A stretch of DNA of 64,000 nt. Source: an uncultured Cohaesibacter sp. (GTDB taxonomy: Bacteria > Pseudomonadota > Alphaproteobacteria > Rhizobiales > Cohaesibacteraceae). The notes beneath the pieces were generated by a model. It did no database searches, was not told the DNA's origin, and was given only the letters and a program-made list of their open reading frames with translations. Location of the stretch: contig NZ_OY782507.1 of NCBI RefSeq assembly GCF_963677725.1, positions 2,418,001-2,482,000 of the forward strand, given 5' to 3'. This document shows positions 52,198-62,267 of the stretch, piece by piece. How positions within the stretch are numbered: position 1 is the stretch's first letter; each line of letters begins with the position of its first letter. The translations under genes and the position numbers were made by a program.

Positions 52198-53740
52198 TCA
52201 ACCTTGGAAACTGCTCCTCTTCATGAAGGACTTTACTGGGCGGGGCGCAGACTGCTTCTACTGGTTTGACGACGGGCAGCTACTCGAAACCGACGCGCAG
52301 GACGTCGTCAAATACTCCGGCACGGTAGTATGCCATGATTTCTGGATGATACGTGATACGCTGTTCGATAAGACGGGAACGCTACCAAGTAGGGTTGTTG
52401 ACCTCGATGAATTCCGCATATCCACCAGTGGAAACCCTGAAGACCGTCTAGTTCGCGAAAAGAACGACGTAACCGCTGTTCTTGAACACTATGGTGCCGA
52501 GCAAGAGGTATGCTCCGCTTACAAGCGAATGTTCAATAAGGGCATATCGTTCGACGCAGAAGTTGCATCCAAGGCGGCGGCGGCCCTAGCGCAAATGTAT
52601 CTTGTCTTAATTGAGAGCGCAAAGATTGCAGGTGAAGTGGAACGCTTCTTTGCCGTCGAAGTACCGGTCTACCGTTTACTTCAAAGTGCGATGGCCGCTG
52701 GTATCATTATCGACAGGACGCGATTGTCGGAGATGCGCACAGAGGCGGAGCACGACTACTTCATGTGCCTCAAGAACTACTCAGCGAAGCACGATATGCC
52801 GCTGGAAACTCCGAACAGATCGGCATTGGAGGAAAAGCTGCGTTTGGATGGATTCGCACTGGACGATGTCTCGATCGAATATCTTCTCGAGTACGTGCCG
52901 CACAAACGGGACTTTGGGAGCGACACCATAGCACTGCAGGCGGCAGACACCGCACGGCGGGTGTTGGGATCGCTAACCCTGTCTACCACCATTATACGGC
53001 CGGTATTGGATGTGTTTGGTTCTCGCACCTCGCGCATCCATTTGCGCAGCCCAAGTTTGCAGAATATTTCAAAGAAATATCGCAGCATCATTGCCGCGCG
53101 CGAGGGTTCTGAATTGAGCTACGTAGACTTCGATCAGTTCGAGGTCGGAATCATGGCGGCGCTCTCAAAGGATAGTGAGCTGATGAAGCTGTACGCCGCA
53201 GGCGATATGTATGACCTGTTCGCGACCACGCACCTTGGGCTTTCAGGGAACAGAAAGGCTGCTAAACAACTGTTTCTGTCCTACGCCTATGGAATGAGCA
53301 AGAAAGCCCTGATCGATGCAGCGGTTTCGCTTGGTGTAGATCGGCCTCGCGCCAAAACTGCTTTCGGACTATTCGTGCAGTACGAGAGCTGGAAGAGGTC
53401 GGTCTGGGCCGATTTTCAAGCCAATGGACGTGTGGCGACCTTGCTCGGCAACCAATATCTTCGCGGGCGCGGCGGTTCGCTAACCGCTAAAGAACAGCGA
53501 TCTGCTGTTAGCCAAGTCGTTCAGGGGACAGCATCCCTAATCTTTAAGAGGGCGCTGCTAGAAGTTGGCAAATTGGACGACGTTAACGTCGTCCTGCCGA
53601 TGCATGACGCGCTACTCTTCGAGCATAGGGCAATAGATACGCCTAGCAAAGTTGTGACCGCATTCGAAAACGCTATGACGACAACACTGGGGAGCGTAGT
53701 GAGAGGTAAAGCATCTATTGGCGCTTTTGCAACCAGCTGA
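52190..53740 (+). CDS. Family A DNA polymerase-like protein paired with the RT
   Basis: 516 aa from the ATG inside the RT stop region (ATGATTGA overlap). The C-terminal half is a PolA palm/fingers: SPSLQNISKKYRSI (PNLQNIP-like), motif A YVDFDQFEVGIMA with D313, motif B RKAAKQLFLSYAYGMS (R355, K359, Y367), motif C PMHDALLFE (H472-D473). Two changes from bacterial Pol I: the motif B Phe is Leu, and HDE is HDA. The N-terminal third resembles a degenerate 3'-5' exonuclease (VVCHDFWMIRDTLF, VVDLDEF); no 5' nuclease. Much shorter than Pol I. The catalytic Asp pair is retained, so it may copy cDNA made by the RT. Confidence 0.85.
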   Translation: MIDQPWKLLLFMKDFTGRGADCFYWFDDGQLLETDAQDVVKYSGTVVCHDFWMIRDTLFDKTGTLPSRVVDLDEFRISTSGNPEDRLVREKNDVTAVLEHYGAEQEVCSAYKRMFNKGISFDAEVASKAAAALAQMYLVLIESAKIAGEVERFFAVEVPVYRLLQSAMAAGIIIDRTRLSEMRTEAEHDYFMCLKNYSAKHDMPLETPNRSALEEKLRLDGFALDDVSIEYLLEYVPHKRDFGSDTIALQAADTARRVLGSLTLSTTIIRPVLDVFGSRTSRIHLRSPSLQNISKKYRSIIAAREGSELSYVDFDQFEVGIMAALSKDSELMKLYAAGDMYDLFATTHLGLSGNRKAAKQLFLSYAYGMSKKALIDAAVSLGVDRPRAKTAFGLFVQYESWKRSVWADFQANGRVATLLGNQYLRGRGGSLTAKEQRSAVSQVVQGTASLIFKRALLEVGKLDDVNVVLPMHDALLFEHRAIDTPSKVVTAFENAMTTTLGSVVRGKASIGAFATS

Positions 53741-53955
53741 ACGCGAACCAATCCCACGTCAGCTGCACGCATGTGAAAGCAATGGGCCGTTATATACCCT
53801 GACCGACATATAAGCAGAACACTATGTGCTGATTAAGCGTCCAAGGCGGTACAGTATAGTATCGTGAAATGCAGCAAATTTTGTGGGGTATTTTGTGGGC
53901 TGAAATTATAACGCCTTCAATTTATTCAATAAAAACAAAGTCTTACATGAATAAA
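53741..53955. other. Right end of element B
   Basis: 215 gene-free bases between the polymerase stop and the tRNA. It contains TGAAATGCA (53865) and TTTTGTGGGGTATTTTGTGGG (53879-53899), matching the left-end arm repeat. Confidence 0.5.
53879..53899. repeat. Arm-type repeat, right end of element B
   Basis: TTTTGTGGGGTATTTTGTGGG; compare CTTTGTGGGGTAAAATGTGGG at 31127-31147. Likely integrase arm-binding site; it supports a common origin of the two ends. Confidence 0.55.
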
Positions 53956-53972
53956 TGGCGGAGAGACAGGGA
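53956..53972. repeat. att core copy 3 (within tRNA-Ser)
   Basis: TGGCGGAGAGACAGGGA, which on the minus strand is the acceptor stem 3' strand, discriminator and CCA of tRNA-Ser. Confidence 0.88.
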
Positions 53973-54045
53973 TTCGAACCCTGGAGACGGTTACCCGCCT
54001 ACACGCGTTCCAGGCGTGCGCCTTCGACCACTCGGCCACCTCTCC
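53956..54045 (-). tRNA. tRNA-Ser(GGA)
   Basis: 90 nt including an encoded CCA. The acceptor stem GGAGAGG pairs with TCTCTCC (one G-U), discriminator G. The anticodon stem CACGC/GCGTG has loop CTGGAAC with anticodon GGA at 54009-54011; a long variable arm typical of tRNA-Ser and a T loop GTTCGAATC follow. Reads UCC/UCU codons. The gene is intact although its 3' end is the integration site of at least two elements; each integration restores the end. Confidence 0.95.
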
Positions 54046-54063
54046 GTACCAAAGTGTGGGCGC

Positions 54064-54091
54064 AATATAGCCAAATAGAACGGGAACGCAA
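54064..54091 (-). promoter_or_regulatory. Promoter of tRNA-Ser
   Basis: Minus strand TTGCGT (54086-54091), 16-base spacer, TATATT (54064-54069), about 20 bases upstream of the tRNA 5' end. Housekeeping sigma-70 type pattern. Confidence 0.55.
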
Positions 54092-54428
54092 GCCCTCTTG
54101 GCCTTATCTGTCAACAGAAAGTCAGACTCTTGTGATATTGCGCTGTCCCCTGTGCATATCGCAGCGCAAAATCAGCTTCATTCCACCTCAGAACCATAAT
54201 TGCATCTCTGCTAACTGTATGGTGTGTCATAAAAAACCGAGTCACACGCCAAGTCTTGGCTTGCCGTTGACGCGGCGACATGGGACGTTTTCGTGGTCTC
54301 ATTTTGGCCTTTCATCTTGTGATAGACTGGGATGAGCGACCATGAGCCGTGATTAGGCGGTTGCGCAAGACTGTAACTTTTTCTATTGCCTGAAGTATCG
54401 CTTGTGTCTGCGTTTGAAAGGATAAGCC
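54092..54428. other. Gap between tRNA-Ser and the small membrane protein gene
   Basis: No supported gene. A 63-codon minus-strand frame (54111-54302) lacks a good ribosome site and any family match. Confidence 0.4.
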
Positions 54429-54749
54429 ATGCGTCTTTTGCGTTTCATCAGTTCCATGCTTGGTCTGTGGACCTGTGCGCTTGCGCTTTTGGCTTTGGTG
54501 CTGGACGGGGTTCGCTCGATTGCAGCCAATGAGGTCGTGATGAAGTCGTTGGGTGCGACATGGTTCGAGATTGACAGTGCCAGCCTCAATCTGGCGCAAG
54601 CGACAATCCAGCGCAATGTCCATCCACTGATCTGGGATCCGCTCGTGCAGTGGATTTTGATGATGCCAGCCTGGCTGGCTGCGGGACTGGTTGGCTCGCT
54701 GTTGATCTATCTGGGCCGCAAGCGTCGCCCGAAAGTGATCAGCATTTGA
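54429..54749 (+). CDS. Small conserved membrane protein
   Basis: 106 aa, ATG preceded by GAAAGGATAAGCC. Two TM helices (about 5-27 and 75-95) flank a loop with ANEVVMKSLGATWFEIDSASLN. It looks like a small inner-membrane protein conserved among Rhizobiales, but I do not know a function. Same direction as msrA, 141 bases upstream of it. Confidence 0.75.
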   Translation: MRLLRFISSMLGLWTCALALLALVLDGVRSIAANEVVMKSLGATWFEIDSASLNLAQATIQRNVHPLIWDPLVQWILMMPAWLAAGLVGSLLIYLGRKRRPKVISI

Positions 54750-54890
54750 TGTCTCCGATGTGAGATTGTGACCTAGAACAAGCGCTTTGTCGTACCGATA
54801 TATGTGAAAGATCTTTCGGGGTCCTGCGATCAGTCATGCATGCAAGACGATGGCTGACCTCTAGGGCCTTGTTCCATGTAAGGAGTGACG

Positions 54891-55541
54891 ATGTTTGGAC
54901 TGACACGCAAAAAGCTCGAAATACCGACCAGAGAAGAGGCATTGCCCGGACGTGAGACTCCGCTTGAAACAGCGAGCACCCATTATGTGCTGGGCACCCC
55001 GTTGAAAGGGCCATTTCCAGACGGATTTGAGATGGCAATGATCGGCATGGGTTGCTTCTGGGGAGCGGAGCGGGCCTTCTGGCAACTTGAAGGCGTTTAC
55101 ACCACCGCGGTCGGTTACAGCGCAGGACACACGGCCAACCCCACTTATGAAGAGGTGTGCACCGGCGGTACCGGACATAATGAGGTGGTTTTGGTGGTGT
55201 TTGATCCAACCAAGCTTTCCTACCGCGATGTGCTGACGACCTTTTGGGAGCAGCATGATCCGACTCAGGGTATGCGCCAGGGCAACGATATTGGCACCCA
55301 GTATCGCTCCGGCATTTACACCTTCAGCGATGATCAGGCGAAGATTGCTGCCGAGATGCGAGCCGAGTATCAAGCTGCGCTAACCGACAGGGGCCATGGC
55401 ACCATCTCAACCGAGATCATTGCTGCGGATCCCTTTTATTATGCCGAAAGCTATCATCAGCAATATCTGGCCAAAAATCCCGGCGGCTATTGCGGGTTGG
55501 GGGGCACCGGGGTCGCTTGCCCGATGCCGCTCACCTCGTAG
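54891..55541 (+). CDS. msrA: Peptide methionine (S)-S-oxide reductase MsrA
   Basis: 216 aa from the ATG preceded by AAGGAGTGACG. The catalytic motif [12 protein letters not shown] (about 54-65) holds the nucleophilic Cys; [18 protein letters not shown] and the C-terminal [12 protein letters not shown] with resolving cysteines are typical of long MsrA proteins. Reduces methionine-S-sulfoxide in proteins with thioredoxin. The N-terminal extension ([16 protein letters not shown]) is also typical of the E. coli-like subgroup. Followed by a strong terminator. Confidence 0.96.
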   Translation: MFGLTRKKLEIPTREEALPGRETPLETASTHYVLGTPLKGPFPDGFEMAMIGMGCFWGAERAFWQLEGVYTTAVGYSAGHTANPTYEEVCTGGTGHNEVVLVVFDPTKLSYRDVLTTFWEQHDPTQGMRQGNDIGTQYRSGIYTFSDDQAKIAAEMRAEYQAALTDRGHGTISTEIIAADPFYYAESYHQQYLAKNPGGYCGLGGTGVACPMPLTS

Positions 55542-55568
55542 CCCGGGAAAGCTATTACGCCAAACAAA

Positions 55569-55600
55569 AGGCCTCGCTCATGAAGAGCGAGGCCTTTTTT
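55569..55600 (+). terminator. Terminator of msrA
   Basis: AGGCCTCGCTC and GAGCGAGGCCT (11 bp) with a short loop, then TTTT. Nearly symmetric, so it may also serve the convergent mepA. Confidence 0.85.
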
Positions 55601-55619
55601 GATGACTGTTTCCTTTGCC

Positions 55620-56690
55620 TTAATTTTGCAAGGGGCGTGGTCTTGGCAGCGCCTGCAAAGGCTGAGACATGGCAGGGGCGGACCTTGATGTCATTGCGTT
55701 GGCTGTTTGCAACGGGGCCGCATCCAGCACAGCACTGCAGGCGTCTGGCAAATCGCTCAAGGTAACCTGCCGGCGCTTGACGGGCTTTTTGTTGGGGTTT
55801 TTCTTGACCGGCTTTTTCGGCTTCCAAGGCTCGTCGGACAACCACCAGGCCAACTCCTTGCCGCAGCCGTCACCGGCCGGAGGCGGAGCCTGATTTTTGC
55901 AGCCCGGATTGCCCGGAGGGCACTTCATCCGCACGTGAAAATGATAATGGTGGCCGTACCATGGGCGGACTTGTCGCAGCCAGGCGCGATCATTCCCTGC
56001 TCGGTCACAAAGGGCTTTCTTGATACCGGGATGAACAAAGATGCGAGCAACGCCGGGCGTTGAGGCGGCGCGCTTGATCAGTCGCAAATGGGCCATTGTG
56101 AATTTGTTGGCGTCAACCGTGCGGGTTCCCTTTTTAAGCATCGAGATGGCTGAAACCCTTTCTCGCTCAGTGCGGGTGAACCGGCGTTCTGGCATCTGTC
56201 GAAGCCAGATATCCGCATCCAGTCCGATCTGGTGGGAGGCATGGCCGGTCAACATCGGGCCGCCGCGTGGCTGAGCCAGATCACCGATCAGCAAGCCGTT
56301 CCAGCCATCATAGGCTTTTGCGTCAACGGCCAGCTTCTCCAGAAAAGCAACCAGAACCGGATGGCCCCAGTTGCGATTGCGCGACAAACGCATGGCCTGC
56401 CAGGCAGGGCCATCGATCGACAAGGCGCGCCCGCCAGCCAGACAGCCCTTGGCATAGGAGCCGATGGCGCGGGATTGCAAATTGGCCGGGGCCTTTTTCG
56501 CACCAAACAACTTTTTGGCCGGGGTTTGCGCTTCCGCTGCATGGCTGGCCAGCAGGACCACACCAGCAAGAACCATTGGCAGAGGAGCCAACAGAGAAAA
56601 GCACGAAGCACCAACGCGACCCAACAAGGTCCGTTTGGCAGAGAGGGGGTGATGGGGCTGCACCATCAGAGGCATCTTGGGCAGCGGCAT
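55620..56690 (-). CDS. mepA: Penicillin-insensitive murein endopeptidase MepA
   Basis: 356 aa from an ATG at 56690 (downstream alternatives at 56675 and 56666; the open frame upstream is not coding-like). Signal peptide or anchor about 15-55 (LLAPLPMVLAGVVLLASHAAEA). Zinc peptidase motifs of the M74/LAS fold are present: MLTGHASHQIGLDADIW and WYGHHYHFHVRMKCP (HxH). Cleaves D-alanyl-meso-diaminopimelyl cross-links in peptidoglycan in the periplasm. A basic Pro/Lys-rich C-terminal extension of about 70 aa is unusual compared with E. coli MepA. Confidence 0.93.
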   Translation of the reverse strand: MPLPKMPLMVQPHHPLSAKRTLLGRVGASCFSLLAPLPMVLAGVVLLASHAAEAQTPAKKLFGAKKAPANLQSRAIGSYAKGCLAGGRALSIDGPAWQAMRLSRNRNWGHPVLVAFLEKLAVDAKAYDGWNGLLIGDLAQPRGGPMLTGHASHQIGLDADIWLRQMPERRFTRTERERVSAISMLKKGTRTVDANKFTMAHLRLIKRAASTPGVARIFVHPGIKKALCDRAGNDRAWLRQVRPWYGHHYHFHVRMKCPPGNPGCKNQAPPPAGDGCGKELAWWLSDEPWKPKKPVKKNPNKKPVKRRQVTLSDLPDACSAVLDAAPLQTANAMTSRSAPAMSQPLQALPRPRPLQN

Positions 56691-56802
56691 GGCCTTTGCT
56701 CCACTATATCGCAGTTTGTATGGTTGCGACTCTATGCACGAATTGTTAACCATACGTGGATGACAAGCATTTTTCCATCCCTCATGCCATGAAGATCCTG
56801 CA

Positions 56803-57429
56803 ATGCGCCCCTTCATTCCTGTTTTGCTCCTTTCGGGTCTGCTCGCCGGTTGTGCCAGCTTGACCGAGGATGAATGCCATATCGGCAACTGGCAATCGAT
56901 TGGCCTTAATGATGCCGTTCAGGGGCGTACGACAGAACGATTCACTGATCATATCAAGGCCTGCCAGCGCTATGGAGTGCTGCCGGACAAGCCCCTTTAT
57001 GACAAGGGCTATCAAGAGGGACTGGTGCGCTATTGCACGCCGTCCAACGGCTTCACTGTCGGGCGCAATGGCTATGACTATCGCAGCATTTGCCCAGCAG
57101 ACGCAGAGGCGTCTTTTCTGAGGGGCTATGAGCGGGGCCATGATCTGCATGAGATAGAAAAACAGATTGCAGAAGCGCGCAGCAGCATAGGCGATGTGCG
57201 ACGTAAGATCGATGCGTTGCGAAGCCAGAAAGTCAGACCCGTCGGCGGAAATAAAGGGCAACACAAAAGAGCTGACATAGACAGTGGGCGGGAAAAACGC
57301 GTAGAGCTCAGACGGCTGAGGCGGGAAGTGGTGCGACTGGAAGAAGAGATCTATCGGCTGGAGCGTCAGCGTGATCGCGCACTGCTGGACGCTGATCGCT
57401 TCCTGGCCTCCGTTAGCCCGGATGTCTGA
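56803..57429 (+). CDS. DUF2799-like lipoprotein
   Basis: 208 aa. Lipobox LLAGCASL with C17 after a short signal. ECHIGNWQSIGLNDAVQG, KACQRYGVLPDKPLYDKGYQEGLVRYC and GYDYRSICP match DUF2799; the C-terminal third (about 120-200) is a charged coiled coil (LRRLRREVVRLEEEIYRLERQR). Outer-membrane or periplasmic lipoprotein of unknown function, divergent from mepA. Confidence 0.88.
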   Translation: MRPFIPVLLLSGLLAGCASLTEDECHIGNWQSIGLNDAVQGRTTERFTDHIKACQRYGVLPDKPLYDKGYQEGLVRYCTPSNGFTVGRNGYDYRSICPADAEASFLRGYERGHDLHEIEKQIAEARSSIGDVRRKIDALRSQKVRPVGGNKGQHKRADIDSGREKRVELRRLRREVVRLEEEIYRLERQRDRALLDADRFLASVSPDV

Positions 57430-57831
57430 CATCCCGCGACAAGTGTTAATCGACCGCTGCGGTTTTAAAGACTCAAATTAATTTTATCCACGCACGCCAC
57501 CAGCGAAAAGCCCACAAAGAGGTCCTGCACTCTTCGTGCCTGCGACGAGATGTCCCTACTTTATACCCTTTTTTCAATATTTTAGCGCTTCTTGATGGAA
57601 TCTGTCCTGTCTTTCCCTGCGATTATGTACAGCCATACCAAAAATTAACTTTGTTATTTAAAGTGTCGCCTTTCTGCGCATTTTGGCTGTGGTTGTATTA
57701 ATACGTTAAGGCTCATGGCTTATGATCGCCTCTGAAGACATCACAAGGCCGGTGCCAAGAATGCTGCGACACGCGCATTCACTTGGGGGCAAGGGCGCCT
57801 TGCCTTGTGAAAGCAAGACCTTGGGGACATA
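57430..57831. other. Gene-free 400 bp upstream of the GGDEF protein
   Basis: No convincing ORF or hairpin. A+T-rich near 57590-57700, likely containing the promoter of the next gene. Confidence 0.4.
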
Positions 57832-58785
57832 ATGAAGATCGTTCTGGTGGAAACCAAAAACGCTGATCGCAGCGCCATACGTTCTGTGCTTGAAAAGCGA
57901 CAGGAGACCGTGTTCGCCTTCGCCAACGGGCAAGACGCATGGTCTTTCATCAAGCAGACCCCTGACATCAACATCATCATCGTTTCCATGAATGACGAAG
58001 GCATGTCCGGCCTTGAGATCTGTTGGAATGCACGCATTCTGGCCGAACAGCGCAAGAGCATGTATGTGATCGCCATTTCCGGTGGAGACAATGATGACAT
58101 GTTGGTTGAAGCGCTGGACAGTGGTGCTGATGATTATCTGCAAAAACCGCTTCAGGAAGAAAGCTTGATGGCGCGTTTGCGCGTGGCGGAACGCATGATT
58201 GTTCTGCAGCAACAGCTCGTGCAGCTGGCCAATCGCGATTCCCTGACCAATCTGCTCAATCGACGCGCCTTCTTTGAAAAAGCAGGTCTGGTTCTCAAGG
58301 ATCTCAAACAGGCCGGTCCGGAGAAATGTTCGTCTCTGAATGCCATCATGTTTGATATCGACCATTTCAAACGGGTCAATGACAACTTTGGCCACGCTGC
58401 CGGCGATCAGGTGATCCGTATGGTGGCCAAGATTGCGCGGGCCGAAGGCAATATTATCGGTCGTCTGGGTGGGGAAGAATTTGCCATGATCCTCAGTGAC
58501 CAGACATTGCTTGGGGCAGCCCGGGTCGCCGAGCGACTGCGTGAGACTATCGAGGAGACTCCGATCCTGATCAATGGCAGCCGGATTGAAATTACGTCAA
58601 GCTTTGGTGTCGCCTGCTATCAGGATGGCGATAGCGTCGACGCATTGCTCAAACGCGCCGACATTGCGCTCTATCGTTCCAAGAATGAGGGGCGGAACCG
58701 GGTTTCGGTGGACAGGCCAAAACAAGCTGTGCCCGAGGCCCATTATGAAAGCGCATGTACAATGAGACAAAAAAACAGGGCCTGA
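57832..58785 (+). CDS. Receiver-GGDEF protein (diguanylate cyclase)
   Basis: 317 aa. An N-terminal receiver-like domain (1-122) precedes a GGDEF domain with FDIDHFKRVND (174-184) and the active-site loop RLGGEEFAMIL (GGEEF 213-217), so cyclic-di-GMP synthesis is expected. The receiver lacks the phosphoacceptor: IIIVSMNDEGMSG has Ser52 where Asp is normal, while the Lys of DYLQKP is kept. The RxxD inhibitory site is absent (RAEG). It resembles PleD but with one receiver instead of two. Probably regulated by protein contact rather than phosphorylation. Confidence 0.92.
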   Translation: MKIVLVETKNADRSAIRSVLEKRQETVFAFANGQDAWSFIKQTPDINIIIVSMNDEGMSGLEICWNARILAEQRKSMYVIAISGGDNDDMLVEALDSGADDYLQKPLQEESLMARLRVAERMIVLQQQLVQLANRDSLTNLLNRRAFFEKAGLVLKDLKQAGPEKCSSLNAIMFDIDHFKRVNDNFGHAAGDQVIRMVAKIARAEGNIIGRLGGEEFAMILSDQTLLGAARVAERLRETIEETPILINGSRIEITSSFGVACYQDGDSVDALLKRADIALYRSKNEGRNRVSVDRPKQAVPEAHYESACTMRQKNRA

Positions 58786-58797
58786 CACCCTGTTCCT
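58771..58797 (+). terminator. Hairpin at the end of the GGDEF gene
   Basis: AACAGGG and CCCTGTT with a short loop, preceded by an A-run and overlapping the stop codon. It separates this gene from convergent lepA. Confidence 0.55.
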
Positions 58798-58863
58798 TGT
58801 CTCAATAAAGAGCATTGAGCCTGATCTGTGCCGGTCAGGCCATGCTTCATTGCTCCGGCTCGA

Positions 58864-60669
<1,806 letters not shown>

Positions 60670-60859
60670 GGCGCGCTTATACCCTTAGCTCTCTCATGTG
60701 AGAAGAGGCTTTTTTCCGGCCGATATGCTTTTTCTTGGCTATCTCATGAAAGGCGTGAATGTTCCAGCAGGAATTGCACGATTGAGCCGATTTACGCGTA
60801 TATTCATGTATTGGATTGGTCGGTTGCCCGGGAAAGCGCCATACGATGATCCCAAGACG

Positions 60860-60895
60860 AAAAAACCCGGCCCTCAAGAGCCGGATTTTCTTTTG
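60860..60895 (-). terminator. Terminator of the TRAP binding-protein gene
   Basis: Minus strand: TCCGGCTC and GGGCCGGG stem around TTGA, followed by TTTTTTC. Lies 20 bases after the stop at 60914. Confidence 0.8.
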
Positions 60896-60913
60896 TCATT
60901 GTCACAAACCGTC

Positions 60914-62023
60914 TCAGAGATCGAGTGCCAGTTTGCGGGTTCTGGTCGCTTCCCACTCGGAAATCATCGCATAATCGGACGCGCTCTTGCGGAAATCGAC
61001 AAAGCTTTTGTAGATTTCGCCAGCCAATGGCGAGGTATCCGCAATTTCCTTGGTGACGATGGCCGATTCCTTGGCCAGAGCCATGGTGATGTCGTCTGGC
61101 AGGCTGCGCAGGTGCACGCCTTCCTTTTCCAGCAAGGGACCGAGCGACATCATGTTGTGGTAGGCAAAGTCAGCCATGGTGTCCATCGAGGTTGCCATGG
61201 CCGCTTCGCGGACAATGGCCTGCAGATGGTCTGGCAGAGCGTTGAATTTCTCGGTATTGACGATCACTTCAAGCGATGGGCCCAATTCATGGAAGGCTGG
61301 CATATAGTAATTGCCAACCACCTTGTAGAGACCAAAGGCCAGATCGTTCCACGGGCCAACCCATTCAGCGGCATCAATGGTACCTGCCTGCAAGGCCGAG
61401 AAAATGTCGGTTGGCGGCAGCATGACGACAGACGCACCCAGACGGCGCAACACTTCACCACCAAGGCCGGCAATGCGCATCTTCAGGCCTTTCAAGTCAT
61501 CAAGGGTCTTGATTTCCTTGGCGAACCAGCCACCGGCCTGAGTGCCTGAAGAGCCAGCATAAAGCGGCGTGACGCCAAATGGTTCATAGGCGCGCTCCCA
61601 AAGCGCCTGCCCGCCGCCATATTGCAGCCATGCAATATGTTCGACCTGCGTCAGACCGAATGGCACACCGGTGAAGAAGTGGAACGACGGGTCCTTGCCC
61701 TGCCAATAATAGGGGGTGGCGTGGCCGCATTCGGCTCCGCCACTGGAGACCGCATCAAAGACTTCGAGTGGCGGCACCAATTCGCCAGCGCCAAAGACCT
61801 TGATTTCCAACTCACCGGCAGACATCTTGTTGACACGCTCGGCAAAGCGGACGCCATTGACACCAACACCTGGCACCTGCTTGGGCCAAGACATGGGCAT
61901 TTTCCATTTGATCGTCTCGCTCGCCTTGACAATTGCCGGGCTTGCCAAGCTGGCAGCGCCGCCAGCCGCCAACCCGGTCAAGACCGAACGCCGATTGATC
62001 GAACCCTTCTTCGACATTTTCAT
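60914..62023 (-). CDS. TRAP transporter substrate-binding protein (DctP family)
   Basis: 369 aa, start preceded by GAGGAAAGA. Twin-arginine signal NRRSVLTGLAAGGAASLASPA, then a periplasmic binding protein of the DctP superfamily (MSWPKQVPGVGVNGVRFAERV, MRIAGLGGEVLRRLGASVVMLPP, DAAEWVGPWNDLAFGLYKV). This subtype is annotated for mannitol/chloroaromatic or 2-oxo acid ligands; ligand unknown here. No dctQ/dctM genes are adjacent, so it is an orphan solute receptor or works with permeases elsewhere. The Lrp-type gene is divergent. Confidence 0.93.
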   Translation of the reverse strand: MKMSKKGSINRRSVLTGLAAGGAASLASPAIVKASETIKWKMPMSWPKQVPGVGVNGVRFAERVNKMSAGELEIKVFGAGELVPPLEVFDAVSSGGAECGHATPYYWQGKDPSFHFFTGVPFGLTQVEHIAWLQYGGGQALWERAYEPFGVTPLYAGSSGTQAGGWFAKEIKTLDDLKGLKMRIAGLGGEVLRRLGASVVMLPPTDIFSALQAGTIDAAEWVGPWNDLAFGLYKVVGNYYMPAFHELGPSLEVIVNTEKFNALPDHLQAIVREAAMATSMDTMADFAYHNMMSLGPLLEKEGVHLRSLPDDITMALAKESAIVTKEIADTSPLAGEIYKSFVDFRKSASDYAMISEWEATRTRKLALDL

Positions 62024-62267
62024 TCTTTCCTCTGGCTATTATTGAAATTTCTTATTGTGTTGGCTTTAGGTTGGCACGTGGATGCCAGTGGTGCAATAGC
62101 AACAAGGTTGGTGTGACATCTCTATCCTCAACCCATCCCGAAGACACCCCCGATGCCACGAGGCAAAAGGGGAGCAGAATGCAGAAACTGGTGGAGAACC
62201 CAATTTCATGCGCCCTTTTAGACAACTGAATTGACTTGCATAACGCGCAGCATCCTGTAAAAACCCT

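Larger units (their letters stand above)
30994..53972. mobile_element. Integrative element B at tRNA-Ser with defence cargo
   Basis: About 23 kb bounded by core copies 2 and 3. It carries a P4-type integrase at the tRNA-distal end, AlpA, an HUH Rep, a DUF927-type ATPase, four unknown genes, a BREX-like operon, a serine recombinase and an RT-polymerase pair. Related tracts with two TGTGGG words lie near both ends (31127-31147 and 53879-53899). Gene content suggests an integrative, possibly self-replicating satellite-like element; no conjugation genes are seen. Confidence 0.78.

Noticed and set aside
54111-54302. Minus-strand 63-aa frame upstream of tRNA-Ser
   Set aside because: No ribosome site or family; the region should hold the tRNA promoter.
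62060-62100. TGGCACGTGGATGCC as a further sigma-54 promoter
   Set aside because: The downstream GC is out of register by one base and TTGC is missing.
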